From positions 3,304,154 through 3,349,415 of the forward strand of contig NZ_GG770539.1 in the NCBI RefSeq assembly GCF_000154905.1: DNA of 45,262 nucleotides, written 5' to 3'. The notes under the pieces were generated by a model. That model was given only the letters and a program-made list of their open reading frames with translations. It was not told the DNA's origin and searched no databases. Positions 15,403 to 24,045 of the stretch are shown here, piece by piece; the stretch's first letter is position 1, and each line of letters starts with the position of its first letter. The DNA comes from Streptomyces sp. SPB074. GTDB taxonomy: Bacteria > Actinomycetota > Actinomycetes > Streptomycetales > Streptomycetaceae. The position numbers and the translations under genes are program-made.

Positions 15403-15714
15403 GTGGACCAGAGTACGTGCATGCCTTCCCAGGTGCCATCTCACTACGAAGAGGGTTGCCCCTCGGCAGAAGCCCCGCTCGATGGAGACGCCGAGCGCGC
15501 GGCGCGGCACTTCCCAGGGGCCTCGGCGGCAAGTTCCCTCTCCTTGCCCGACGCCGATGACGCGCTCAGCGCGGCCCGCGAAGTGCGGACAGCGCTCGCC
15601 GCACCGCACTCCGACCGGGAGGCCGCTCTCCGGCGGGTGTGCGCGGGATTCACCACCACGATCAGTCCACGCAGCGCGGCGCGTCTCGCGGCTCACCTCT
15701 CGCTCTCCGGCTGA
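15403..15714 (+). CDS. Hypothetical protein, 103 residues
   Basis: The GTG at 15403 follows GAGGAG at short spacing; an ATG at 15421 is the alternative. The product is acidic at first (DGDAERAARHF, PDADDALSAAREVRTALAAP) and then Arg/Ala-rich (EAALRRVCAGFTTTISPRSA), with helix-forming composition and good G/C bias at third positions. It precedes the replication/mobilisation block of element 2. No family is recognised, and the opposite strand is also open here, so the call is tentative. Confidence 0.45.
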   Translation: MDQSTCMPSQVPSHYEEGCPSAEAPLDGDAERAARHFPGASAASSLSLPDADDALSAAREVRTALAAPHSDREAALRRVCAGFTTTISPRSAARLAAHLSLSG

Positions 15715-16085
15715 CTCAGGCAGCCCAGCGCCGCCCCGAGGCCTTCGCCCCCTCACCCGCCATCACCGATGCCCAGGCAGGCTCAGGCCGTCGTGTGGCT
15801 CCAGATCATCTTCATCAGCTGACGAACCGGGTCACGACGTCAGCCGGGGCTCCGAGACCTGTTCGCCGTGAGCTGTGGGGTTTCTCGGCGTAGTAGTGGA
15901 TCTTCGCGCGAGGGTGTGGCTGTGTTGGTGTGGGGCCCGGGACGCCGGGTGCCGACAGCCCTCTGGTCTGCGGATACGTAGCCGCCGTCCACCCCTTGGG
16001 CGATGCCGCCCCCACCCCCCTGATCTTCGCGCGAGCCCGTACGCGGGCCGTCGCGCCTGCCTGCCCTGCCGAAGGAGCCGCCCCG
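15715..16085. other. Non-coding leader of the replication/mobilisation block, with direct repeats
   Basis: No gene is supported in these 371 bases. The 14-mer GATCTTCGCGCGAG occurs twice in the same orientation (15899-15912 and 16022-16035, 123 bp apart). Each contains the palindrome TCGCGCGA. They bracket a GC-rich stretch upstream of the HTH protein gene at 16086. They could be operator sites for that protein or part of a replication or maintenance locus. Only two copies are visible, so iterons are not proven. Confidence 0.4.
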
Positions 16086-16883
16086 ATGAGCCACGACGCC
16101 CGCGAGTGGGTGTGGGAGCACAGCACCAGCAAGGGGACCGCCCGCCTGGTCCTCGCCCTGATCGCCGACCGCTGCTGCGACGGCCGGTGTGTCGCGTACG
16201 CGTCCGTGCCGAGCCTCATGAAGCGCGCCAACGCCTCCCGTACGGCCGTGCGCGCAGCCCTCGCGAAGCTCGTCGCCGCTGGTGAGCTGGAGCAGATCGC
16301 GGGGCGCAAGGGGCCGCGCGGCGAGACGTACTACCGCCTGCCGCTGGCCGCGACCGGACCCGAGCAGCCGTCGAGGGCCGGGGAATCGGCCCCGCCCTCC
16401 TCCGGTCCGGAACACGAACCGGTCGAGGGTGCGGATCGCGACCCGGGGGCACGGATAACGGCCCCCTCGGGGAGCGGATTCCGGCCCGCTGGGGGTGCGT
16501 TTTCCGGCCCCCAGAACCGTAGTGAACCGAAGGTGAACGGTAGGTACAGCAGCAGTCCCGCCCCGATCCCCGCCGCTCAGTGGGAGACCGACGCCGCCTC
16601 CCGGGAGTGGTCCCGCCGGGCCGGGCACCTCGCCCGCCTCGGTGAGGCGGGGCTGCGCGCCGCCGACGACAAATGGCGCGCCTACCGGGTGACCAGCACG
16701 CCCCGCCCGGCCGCCGCCTGGGCTGCCGACTGGCGTGCGTGGATCGCCCGAGAACACACCCCCGCCCCGCCGCAGCCCACCCCGGCCCTCGGTGGCGCAC
16801 GGCCCGCCACCGGCATGACCCGAGCCGATGCCCACCTGCAAGCCCTCCTCGACGCCCTCGCCGAACCGACAGGAACGGAGTGA
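16086..16883 (+). CDS. Winged-helix protein of the element's replication/mobilisation block
   Basis: A 265-residue protein whose ATG at 16086 has GAAGGAG well placed; earlier frames lack it. Residues 1-90 form a helix-turn-helix of the replisome-organiser/RepA kind (HSTSKGTARLVLALIADRCC, VPSLMKRANASRTAVRAALA, LVAAGELEQIAGRKGPRGETYY). A proline-rich, low-complexity linker follows (110-190). The tail (ASREWSRRAGHLARLGEAGL, WRAYRVTSTPRPAAAWAADW) resembles the C-terminus of actinophage and plasmid HTH proteins. It leads a run of genes joined by GTGA overlaps to the zinc-finger and membrane proteins. Replication initiation or gene control are both possible. Confidence 0.75.
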   Translation: MSHDAREWVWEHSTSKGTARLVLALIADRCCDGRCVAYASVPSLMKRANASRTAVRAALAKLVAAGELEQIAGRKGPRGETYYRLPLAATGPEQPSRAGESAPPSSGPEHEPVEGADRDPGARITAPSGSGFRPAGGAFSGPQNRSEPKVNGRYSSSPAPIPAAQWETDAASREWSRRAGHLARLGEAGLRAADDKWRAYRVTSTPRPAAAWAADWRAWIAREHTPAPPQPTPALGGARPATGMTRADAHLQALLDALAEPTGTE

Positions 16884-17578
16884 CCGCCACCATGGAACGC
16901 AACGAGATCGCCGCAGTCCTCGCCTACCTCGGCCGCCTCGACCCCCGCACCATCCGCACGGACCCGGGTGAGACCCGCGACCAGCTCGCCCAGTGGCACG
17001 AGCTGCTGCACGACATACCCTTCACCACCGGCCAGGGCTGGGACGTCCGCGAGACGGTGCGCGCGCAGGTGCTCGCCTCGCCGTACCCGCCGCTGCCCGT
17101 GGACATCGCCCGCGCCTGGCGCGCGCACCGCCGCGACCGTCTCGACCGGCACACCGATCCGACCCCGGCCGCCGACCCCGACGACACGGCCGCGTGGCAG
17201 GCCGAACTGGCCCGTACGCGGGGGGCCGTGGCGGCCGGTGAGGCCGCCCCCGCGTCGCATCGGCAGCTCACGAGCGGGGGCCCGCACCGCGACGTCGCGG
17301 CTCGTCTCGGCTCCGTCGGGTCCCGCATCCCCGCCGAGGCGCGGGCCGCGCTCGCTCCGTACCGCCCGGCCCGTACCGCGCGGGAGGCGGCCGTATGGGA
17401 GGGGCTCCCGGACGCGCTCGGCGTCCCGTGCCCGTGGTGCCGGGCGCGGGCGGGCGAGGCGTGCCGCAGCCGCCGGGTCAGCCCGGACGGGCGGGCGCGG
17501 GGCAACGCACGCCGGGCCACCCCGCACCCGACGCGCCGCGACCTCGCCGTGGCGCGCGGCGAGCGGGAGGCGGCGTGA
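16880..17578 (+). CDS. Zinc-finger domain protein
   Basis: A 232-residue protein. The GTG at 16880 overlaps the previous stop (GTGA); an ATG at 16892 is the alternative. The N-terminal 100 residues are a helical domain common in Streptomyces plasmid proteins (IAAVLAYLGRLDPRTIRTDP, ETVRAQVLASPYPPLPVDIA, RAWRAHRRDRL). Near the C-terminus is a small zinc-binding motif, CPWCRARAGEACRS, followed by an Arg/His-rich tail (GRARGNARRATPHPTRRDLA), a DNA-binding combination known from phage and plasmid proteins. It is coupled on both sides within the element's rightward operon. Its exact role is unknown. Confidence 0.78.
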   Translation: MTATMERNEIAAVLAYLGRLDPRTIRTDPGETRDQLAQWHELLHDIPFTTGQGWDVRETVRAQVLASPYPPLPVDIARAWRAHRRDRLDRHTDPTPAADPDDTAAWQAELARTRGAVAAGEAAPASHRQLTSGGPHRDVAARLGSVGSRIPAEARAALAPYRPARTAREAAVWEGLPDALGVPCPWCRARAGEACRSRRVSPDGRARGNARRATPHPTRRDLAVARGEREAA

Positions 17579-18789
17579 CCAACCCGCTCGGAACCGCGCC
17601 GCTCGCGGTCGGCGGAGTGCTCGTCGCGGTCGCCCTCCTCGCCGCCGGCCGTCTCCGGCGAGTCCGTACGGGCGGGCGCGGCACGGTCGCGGTGAAGGTC
17701 GCCGCGCTCGCCGCCGCGTGCTGCACCGCGTACAGCGCGGACACGAGCTGGCGGTTCGCGGCGCACCACCTCGACATGCGGGACGGTGTTGAGCGGACGG
17801 TGATGTTCGGCGCCGCCGAGCTCGCGCTGTTCGCGATGGCGCTGCTGGCGCGGCAGAACCTGCACGGGCCGAGGCGGGCGGCCGGGCTGCCCGGGGTCCT
17901 GGTGTGGGTGATCACCGCCGTGCAGACACTTCCCGCGTACGCCGAGTCCGGGCCTGTCGGGGGTACGGTGCGGGCCTTCGTCGGACCCGTGATGGCCGCC
18001 GTGCTCTGGCACTCGGCGATGGGCATCGAGCTCCGGCACCGCGCGCCCGACGCCGCGTCGCGCGGGCTGGGCGCGGTCCTCGTACGGCAGGGGCGTGAGC
18101 GGCTGCTGGCCCGGCTCGGGATCGTCGAGCAGGACCGGGGAGCCGAGCAGATCGTCCAGGACCGGGCGGCGCGGCGGGCCGTCGCCCTGGCCGCCCGGCT
18201 CTCGGAGATGCCGCCCGGGCGGAGGGCGAGGCGGTCCGGGCGGCGCGTGGTCCGCCGCTTGTCGCGGGCGCTCGCACGGGCGGGGATCGACGCCGATCCC
18301 ACCCGCGACGGGCAGTTCCTCCGGCAGCTCGCGACCCGCCGTCAGGCCGCTGATCTGGCGACCGTCGACCTGCCCGCGCGTTGGGCGGGGACGGGCGGGC
18401 GGCCCGGCCCCACGCAGGTGAGCACAGCCGGGCGGGCAGCGGACGGGCCTCGGGAGCACCCGGGCGGAGCGCCCTTTCAGCCTGTCGCCCGCCCGGAAAC
18501 AGCCCGGCCCGACGACACCGTCCGCCCGGAGAAGCCGGACGGGCGTGGCGGGACGCGTCCGCCCGCCACCGGTACGGCTCCCGAGCCTCACCGCTCCCCG
18601 GGCCGCAAGCCCCGCGCCTCAGACGACCACCTGCGCCGCGTCGCCCACGAGATCCACGCCGCGCGGGGCCGCCTGTCCCGCGACCTCCTGGAGAAGGCCG
18701 TGCGCGAGGCCGGATACAGCGTCGCCAGCGACCACGCGGGCGAGATCGTCCGCCAGCTCAAGGCCGAACTGAAACGCCCCACCGACTGA
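17575..18789 (+). CDS. Membrane protein, DUF2637/SpdB-like
   Basis: A 404-residue protein started at the GTG overlapping the previous stop (GTGA). Residues 8-150 contain four to five hydrophobic helices (LAVGGVLVAVALLAAG, VKVAALAAACCTAYSA, FGAAELALFAMALLA, GVLVWVITAVQTLPAYA, GPVMAAVLWHSAMGIEL). A basic cytoplasmic region follows, then a Pro-rich linker (280-350) and a small C-terminal helical domain (LRRVAHEIHAARGRLSRDLL, YSVASDHAGEIVRQLKAEL) that looks like a HTH. The layout parallels the DUF2637 protein of element 1. It lies just upstream of mobC and probably takes part in transfer or spread. Confidence 0.75.
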   Translation: MTNPLGTAPLAVGGVLVAVALLAAGRLRRVRTGGRGTVAVKVAALAAACCTAYSADTSWRFAAHHLDMRDGVERTVMFGAAELALFAMALLARQNLHGPRRAAGLPGVLVWVITAVQTLPAYAESGPVGGTVRAFVGPVMAAVLWHSAMGIELRHRAPDAASRGLGAVLVRQGRERLLARLGIVEQDRGAEQIVQDRAARRAVALAARLSEMPPGRRARRSGRRVVRRLSRALARAGIDADPTRDGQFLRQLATRRQAADLATVDLPARWAGTGGRPGPTQVSTAGRAADGPREHPGGAPFQPVARPETARPDDTVRPEKPDGRGGTRPPATGTAPEPHRSPGRKPRASDDHLRRVAHEIHAARGRLSRDLLEKAVREAGYSVASDHAGEIVRQLKAELKRPTD

Positions 18790-18808
18790 ACCCCCTTGAA
18801 GGAGCGCC

Positions 18809-19411
18809 ATGCACCAGCAGCACCGCGACACCCCCGCCCCGTCCAAGCAGCCGCAGTCGTCCACCGACCGTTCAGGCGGAGCAAGTTGTAGGTTCGGACA
18901 CTCCCCCGTGGGGGGCGCGTCCGAACCAGAGCCCGCCCCAGGGGTGGCGGGCCCGCTCCCGCGCCAGGGGGCACGGGAGGCGGCGACCGAGGGCGGTGCG
19001 CGGCGGGGAGGGCGCCGGGCCAAGGCCCGTATCCGCGAGCGCGAGCAGCGCCGCGCGCACAGCGTCCGCCTCAGCGCGTCCGAACTCGCGGCCGTCAGCA
19101 CGGCGGCAGAAACGGTCGGGATGAGCGTGGCCGGATTCCTCGCGCACAGCGGCCTCGCCGCCGCCAGCGACCTCGACCGCACCGCCGCCACCATCGCCGA
19201 CCGACGCGACACCCTGACCGCACTCTTCAGCCTGCAACGCCAGCTCGGCCACATCGGCAACAACCTCAACCAGGTCGCCCACGCCCTGAACAGCGGCGTC
19301 TACCCGACCGGCGTGGAGACCACCCTCACCGCCGTCCGCCAGGCCGCCGAGGGGATAAGGCGGCTGACCGCCCGCATGACCGGCCCGGACGCGGGCGGGC
19401 CGGCCCGGTGA
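18809..19411 (+). CDS. mobC: MobC-type relaxosome accessory protein
   Basis: A 200-residue protein from an ATG at 18809 with GAAGGAG upstream. Residues 1-80 are low-complexity and poorly conserved in character. Residues 85-190 hold the ribbon-helix-helix/MobC fold (RAHSVRLSASELAAVSTAAE, VGMSVAGFLAHSGLAAAS, and the signature LQRQLGHIGNNLNQVAHALN). MobC proteins bind oriT and help the relaxase open the strands. The stop overlaps the relaxase start (GTGA). The 5' coding region also contains a striking inverted repeat (18891-18927), which may be the oriT itself. Confidence 0.88.
   Translation: MHQQHRDTPAPSKQPQSSTDRSGGASCRFGHSPVGGASEPEPAPGVAGPLPRQGAREAATEGGARRGGRRAKARIREREQRRAHSVRLSASELAAVSTAAETVGMSVAGFLAHSGLAAASDLDRTAATIADRRDTLTALFSLQRQLGHIGNNLNQVAHALNSGVYPTGVETTLTAVRQAAEGIRRLTARMTGPDAGGPAR
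18891..18927. other. Nested inverted repeat in mobC 5' region: candidate oriT
   Basis: GGTTCGGAC (18891-18899) pairs perfectly with GTCCGAACC (18919-18927), and inside it CCCCC-GTG-GGGGG forms a second stem. Such nested repeats next to mobC and the relaxase gene are typical of transfer origins, where the relaxase binds a hairpin beside nic. The surrounding part of MobC is low-complexity, which makes dual coding/cis use easier. No nic site can be assigned from sequence alone. Confidence 0.4.
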
Positions 19412-21112
19412 TCCCGTCCCTCCACAAGCAGGGCCGCGACACGGCCCGCCTCCTCGCCTACCTCTACGGGCCGGGCCGCCGCGAGGAGCACACCGACCCG
19501 CACCTCGTCGCCTCCTTCGACCACCAAGCCCCCGACCCCGGCCGTGACCCGGACACCACCCGCGCCGACCTCGCCCGCCTCCTCGACGAGCCGCTGCACC
19601 TCCTGCCCGCCGACACCCGCCCCGCCGGCCACGTCTGGCACGCCTCCGTACGCGCCGCCCCCGAAGACAGGACCCTCACGGACGCCGAGTGGGCCGACAT
19701 CGCGCGCCGCGTCGTCGCCGCCACTGGCATCGACCCCGGCGACGGCGCGGGCTGCCGCTGGGCAGCCGTCCGCCACGCCGACGACCACATCCACCTCGTC
19801 GCGACCCTCGTACGCGAGGACGGCCGCCGCCCCCGCCACCACCTCTCCGCCAAGCGCGCGCAGACCGAGTGCCGCGCCATCGAGAAGGACTACGGGCTGC
19901 GCCGCGTGAGGACGGGCGACGGCACCGCCGCGAAGCGCCCCACTCCCGCCGAACAGCACAAGGCCGCCCGCAGGAACCGTGACCGCACACCCCGCGAAGA
20001 GCTCCGCCAAGCCGTCCGGAGCGCCGTCGCGGGCGCGTCCAGCGACGCGGAGTTCTTCCGCCGCCTCTCCGAGGCCGGCCTGCGCGTCCGCACGCGCGTC
20101 GCCCCCCTCGGGCGACGTCATCGGCTACACCGTCGCCCAGCCCGGCGACCGCAACGGCAAGAACGAACCTGTCTGGTACTCCGGCTCCAAGCTCGCCCCC
20201 GACCTCTCCCTCCCGCGCATCCGCGCCCGCTGGGCCGCGCCGGAGAGTACGCGGCGGACGGATCTCCCCGTGACCAACGGCCCCGCGCTCGCACGCCGCC
20301 GCACCATGACCGCCGCCTGGGAAGCGCTCCTCGTCATCGACCACGGAGAGGACACCGTGGTCGCCGCGCACGTCGCCGCCACCGGAGAAGTCCTCGACGC
20401 CCTCGCCCAGACCTCTGCCGCGCACACCCGCCAGCACCTACGCGCCGCCGCGACCGCCTACGAACGCGCCTCCCGCTCCCACATCCGCGCCGCCCACGGC
20501 CACAGCCAAGCGCTGCGCCGAGCGGCCCGCGACCTCGTCCACAGCGGCCCGGCCTTCGGCCGGGGCGAGGAGGGAGCCGCCACAGCGATGGCGCTGGACA
20601 TGCTCGTCTTCCTGGTCACCGCCGCAGCCCGCTGGCACGCGACCAAGCACCACGAGCAGCAAGCCGAAGCGGCCCATCGGGCCGCTGAGCACCTGCGCGC
20701 CGCCTACCGAACGGCCGCCGCCGCACCGCTTGCCCGCCTCCACAAGAACGGCACCGTGCTCACCCCCACCCAGCGCCGCCACCACGCCGCCACCCTCCAC
20801 AACGCCCTCCCGGAACTCGCCGACCGCGTCCTCGCCGAGCCAGGCTGGCCCGCGCTTGCGGCGACCCTCGACGAGGTGCGACGCGGGGGCGGCGATCCGC
20901 GCGCCCTGCTCCGCAAGGCGGCGGCGCGACGCGAGCTGGACTCGGCCAAGGACGTCAGCGACGTCCTGCTCTGGCGCATACGGCACTTGGGCGCATTGTC
21001 AGCCGACGCGCCCAAGGCTCCCGCCCGTAAGACTCGTCGCGCCGCCAGCTCCACCCCACCCGAGGGAGCCCCGGCCCTCGCTCCCGCGCCCAGCCGCACA
21101 CGGCACCGCTGA
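19408..21112 (+). pseudogene. Relaxase/mobilisation nuclease, split by a +1 frameshift
   Basis: The GTG at 19408 overlaps the mobC stop. The first frame gives a relaxase N-terminus (SLHKQGRDTARLLAYLYGPG) and the histidine cluster HADDHIHLVATLVREDGR (H123, H127, H129) of MOB relaxases. After residue about 230 (VRTRVAP) the sensible protein moves to another frame: SGDVIGYTVAQPGDRNGKNE, VWYSGSKLAPDLSLPRI, then a long helical C-terminus ending at 21112. The shift is at a run of six C (20102-20107); with five C the frame would be continuous, giving about 567 residues. This is either a real inactivating insertion, a phase-variable tract or a sequencing error. If real, the nuclease domain would be made without its C-terminal part. 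Confidence 0.8.
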
Positions 21113-21153
21113 AACCATCGGCTGGAGTCATCACCGACACGGAGTCCCAGAGA

Positions 21154-22116
21154 TCACGGCGCCCCGCGCCCACGGCTCACCAAGTCGAGCACCTTCCCCG
21201 CGCACCCCCACGACAACGTCACCCCCGCGCCCCCGTGCCCGTAGTTGTGCACGACCCGCGCCCCGCCCGTCGCCCGCTCCTCCTCCACGCGCACGGCGGC
21301 GCGGGTCGGCCTGGCTCCGACCCGGTGCTCCAGAACGCGCGCCCCGGCCAGTCGCGGCTCGACCTCCGCGCACCGGGCCAGAATCCCGGCCGCCGCCTCG
21401 TCGTCGCCCGCGAGGCCACCCTCGCCATCCACTGCCGTACCGCCCAACACAACTGTCTTCCCGTGGGGGTAGAAGCACAGCAGCTCCGACGAGGTTCCCG
21501 TGTCCTCCGAGAAGAACTCCGTCAGGCCCGGGTTCTCGACCACGACGTGCTGACCGCGAATCGGCCGTAGATCAGCGTCCGGGGTCAGCTCCCGCGCCCC
21601 CATCCCCGAGCAGTTCACGATCACGTCGGCCGGTCCCGCCTGCGCGAGCGAGGTCACGCGCCGCTGCTCGACCGTCCCTCCGGCCGCCTCCAGCCGGCGT
21701 AGCAAGTACCCCAGGTAGACGGGCATGTCGATCAGCGGGACGGTGAACCGGTATCCGGCCGTGAACCCCGGCGGCAGCTCGGCCGGCCCGCACGACCGGT
21801 AGTCCGGCAGCGTCGTCGCCCACTCCGGTGGAGCCTCCGCCGTACGCGATGCCTCGACGCCGCTCGTCAGCCGTACGCCCGTCGCCGGGTCGCCCGCCAG
21901 CTCCCGGAAGACCTCCAGCGACCGTCGGCTCCACTCGTCCACCTTGGCCTTCGGCTCGACCAGGTACGGGCCCCACATCGCCCCCGCCGCCAACGACGTG
22001 ACCCCCGGGATCTCCTCGGCCACCACGTGCACCGCCAGTCCCGCCTCCGCGAGAACGATCGCGGTGGTGAGCCCGGCGACGCCCGCTCCGACGACGACGC
22101 GCCTACGTTGTGTCAC
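21154..22116 (-). CDS. FAD-dependent oxidoreductase, D-amino-acid oxidase-like
   Basis: A 320-residue protein started at the GTG at 22116, which has GGAG eight bases upstream. The N-terminus is a Rossmann dinucleotide fold (VVVGAGVAGLTTAIVLAEAG, G10-x-G12-x-x-G15). A typical SLAAGAMWGPYLVEP segment of the D-amino-acid oxidase family follows. The C-terminus has HRVGARPTRAAVRVEE (substrate Arg region) and NYGHGGAGVTLSWGCAG, the conserved FAD-closing motif. Length and motifs match DAO-type enzymes, which oxidise D-amino acids to imino acids with release of H2O2. It converges on the relaxase gene and stands alone. Its substrate and its relation to the sugar cluster are unknown. Confidence 0.88.
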   Translation of the reverse strand: MTQRRRVVVGAGVAGLTTAIVLAEAGLAVHVVAEEIPGVTSLAAGAMWGPYLVEPKAKVDEWSRRSLEVFRELAGDPATGVRLTSGVEASRTAEAPPEWATTLPDYRSCGPAELPPGFTAGYRFTVPLIDMPVYLGYLLRRLEAAGGTVEQRRVTSLAQAGPADVIVNCSGMGARELTPDADLRPIRGQHVVVENPGLTEFFSEDTGTSSELLCFYPHGKTVVLGGTAVDGEGGLAGDDEAAAGILARCAEVEPRLAGARVLEHRVGARPTRAAVRVEEERATGGARVVHNYGHGGAGVTLSWGCAGKVLDLVSRGRGAP

Positions 22117-22463
22117 GTCTACGGCTCCCCAAGCTCTGCGGATTCCGGCCCGGCGCCGCACCGCGCCCCCTCGGAGTACCCCAGGTTGGTTCCATTCTCC
22201 GCCCGGCCTGCCCGGCTCGGGTGTTCTCCGGCAGCCGTCCCGGGCTCCGCAACGCCACCGCCGACCGCATCGTCGAGCGAGTCCAGGCTGCCCGAGTTCA
22301 CGACAGCAGCCCCCCGCAGGCCACGCCCCCACACACACCCGCCGTGCCGACCGGCGCCAAGGACCGCCAGCGCCCCTGCACGCCGACGCTGACACCCAAC
22401 GGAGGACCGACTGAATCTCCGAGCGCGAGCATGGCGAAAGGACTTGGTGGGGCCCGCCTCCGC
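22117..22463. other. Intergenic stretch without a supported gene
   Basis: These 347 bases lie between the oxidoreductase start and the Nudix stop, both on the minus strand. Several open frames exist but none has a ribosome site or coherent composition. I see no strong hairpin. It should contain the oxidoreductase promoter. Confidence 0.5.
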
Positions 22464-22940
22464 CTACTGCGCGGTGACCGGCCATCCGTGGCGAACGAAC
22501 GAGGGACCTCCCTCGTGGTAGGCGGCCAGTGCCTGCGCGGAGGTCGGGAACGCCGGTTCGGGGAAACAATCTGCCGCCACCCACCGGGCGGCCAGATGCT
22601 TGTCCGGCTCGGTGTTGGTCAGTTCGCCGGTCCACTTCTCGGTGGCGAAGACGAAGAGGACGAACTGCCCGGCCTGGTCAAAGCCCTGCTCTACGTGAAT
22701 GACCTGGACGAGTACGAGATCGGCCGGGTCGACGAGCAGGCCGGTCTCCTCCTCAAGTTCGCGTGCGGCGGACTCGTCCAAGGACTCACCGGGCTCGGCC
22801 TTGCCGCCGGGGAGGGTCCAGGCGGGCTGCGGAGACCAGTTGCGGGCGGCGTAGAGCACGGCGGCGATCGTGCGGTTGTTCCGGTCGTGGACGATCACGC
22901 TGACCACGTTGCGGCTGTTCATGACGTTGGTGGTGGTCAC
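22464..22940 (-). CDS. Nudix hydrolase
   Basis: A 158-residue single-domain protein from the ATG at 22940. The Nudix box is complete: G46-x5-E52-x7-R60-E61-L-x-E64-E65-x-G67 in GGKAEPGESLDESAARELEE, then ETGLL. The upstream WTLPGG strand and the later acidic loops suit a MutT/ADP-ribose or nucleotide-sugar pyrophosphatase type. The last gene of a leftward set with FkbM and the glycosyltransferases, it could cleave a nucleotide-linked intermediate of that pathway. Substrate specificity cannot be read from sequence. Confidence 0.88.
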   Translation of the reverse strand: MTTTNVMNSRNVVSVIVHDRNNRTIAAVLYAARNWSPQPAWTLPGGKAEPGESLDESAARELEEETGLLVDPADLVLVQVIHVEQGFDQAGQFVLFVFATEKWTGELTNTEPDKHLAARWVAADCFPEPAFPTSAQALAAYHEGGPSFVRHGWPVTAQ

Positions 22941-23006
22941 GGTGCCACTCCTTGGTGAAGTGCCTGAGGATTCCGGTGGTCCGGGGAACTGAGACTGGCT
23001 CCGCAG

Positions 23007-23942
23007 CTAGGACAGCCTGGTCGCTCGGCGCCCGAGCGTGAGCCGGGCGGCGTCGGTGCGCGAGAAGACGAGGTCGGTCATGTGCTTCGGGGGCTCGGCG
23101 CACCGGACGGGCGACTTCGGTCGGCGCATGGCTCGGGGGTACGTGGCCGGGTCGTAGTCGTTGGTGAGCGTGTACGGGTGGAAGCCGTGCTCGCGCAGGG
23201 TGGCGATGATGCCGGTGGCGCTCTCTCCCTGCTTGGCCAGGAGCTTGGGGGTGACTTCCACGACCAGCTCCACGTCCGCACGCAGATGGGGCAGTGCGGG
23301 CCGCAGCCCCCTGACCGCCGCTGCCTCGGCGCCCTCGACGTCGATCTTGATGACTCGGGCGGTGGCGAGCTCGGTCTGGTCGAGGAGTTCGGTGAGTGGT
23401 GCGGCCGGCACGGCGAAGGTGGAGTGGAAGTGGCGGGGCTGGGTGGCGGTGGTGTGGCCGAGGTTGGCCGGGTCCTCCAGGTACAGGGCCAGCGTGCCGG
23501 TGTGGTCGGTGGCGGCGGCGCGGACGGGGCGGATGTTGGTCCGGTGGTTGGCGGTGGCCGCGCTGGTGAGGTCGTCGTAGAACTGCGGGGTGGGCTCGAT
23601 GGCGACGACTCGGCCGGTCGGTCCGACCGTGTGGGAGGCCAGGAGGCTGAACGCGCCGCGGTGAGCCCCGACATCGATGAAGGTGTCCCCCGGCCGCAGG
23701 CGGTCGCGCAGAAATGCGCTCAGGTTCGGCTCCCACTCGCCGAAGAGGTACTGGTAGCGCTGGATGACGTCGCTGGTGGTGACGGTGACCAGGTCACCCG
23801 AGCGCAACCGGGCCTTGGTGTCGAGCGGACGGGTTCGCAGGTGGTCGTCGAGGAAGCGGTCGACGAGCTGGGCCTTGCCGATCGTTCCGGGAGTGTGGCG
23901 GACGTAGGCCCGCAGCAGGCGGGCGAGTGCGGAGGCGGGCAC
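23007..23942 (-). CDS. FkbM-family methyltransferase
   Basis: A 311-residue protein from a GTG at 23942 with AAGGAG upstream. The SAM-binding motif I is FIDVGAHRGAFSLLAS (residues 88-103), the acidic post-I residue is in VVAIEPTPQF, and the FkbM signature IKIDVEGAEAAAVRGL follows at about 195-210. FkbM enzymes usually O-methylate sugars or polyketides. The basic N-terminus and a tail with PRAMRRPKSPVRC are less typical. It lies between the Nudix gene and the divergent kinase gene and is the only methylase in the sugar cluster, so methylation of a glycan is the simplest guess. Confidence 0.88.
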   Translation of the reverse strand: MPASALARLLRAYVRHTPGTIGKAQLVDRFLDDHLRTRPLDTKARLRSGDLVTVTTSDVIQRYQYLFGEWEPNLSAFLRDRLRPGDTFIDVGAHRGAFSLLASHTVGPTGRVVAIEPTPQFYDDLTSAATANHRTNIRPVRAAATDHTGTLALYLEDPANLGHTTATQPRHFHSTFAVPAAPLTELLDQTELATARVIKIDVEGAEAAAVRGLRPALPHLRADVELVVEVTPKLLAKQGESATGIIATLREHGFHPYTLTNDYDPATYPRAMRRPKSPVRCAEPPKHMTDLVFSRTDAARLTLGRRATRLS

Positions 23943-24045
23943 GCGTGTGCTCCTTCAGGTGGCGGAGAGGGCGGAAGGCGGTTCCTGAGTAGGCCGTGGT
24001 GGCAGACTTGCTGGTGACCATGGGTGGTGGTGAAGGGAGTTCCCG

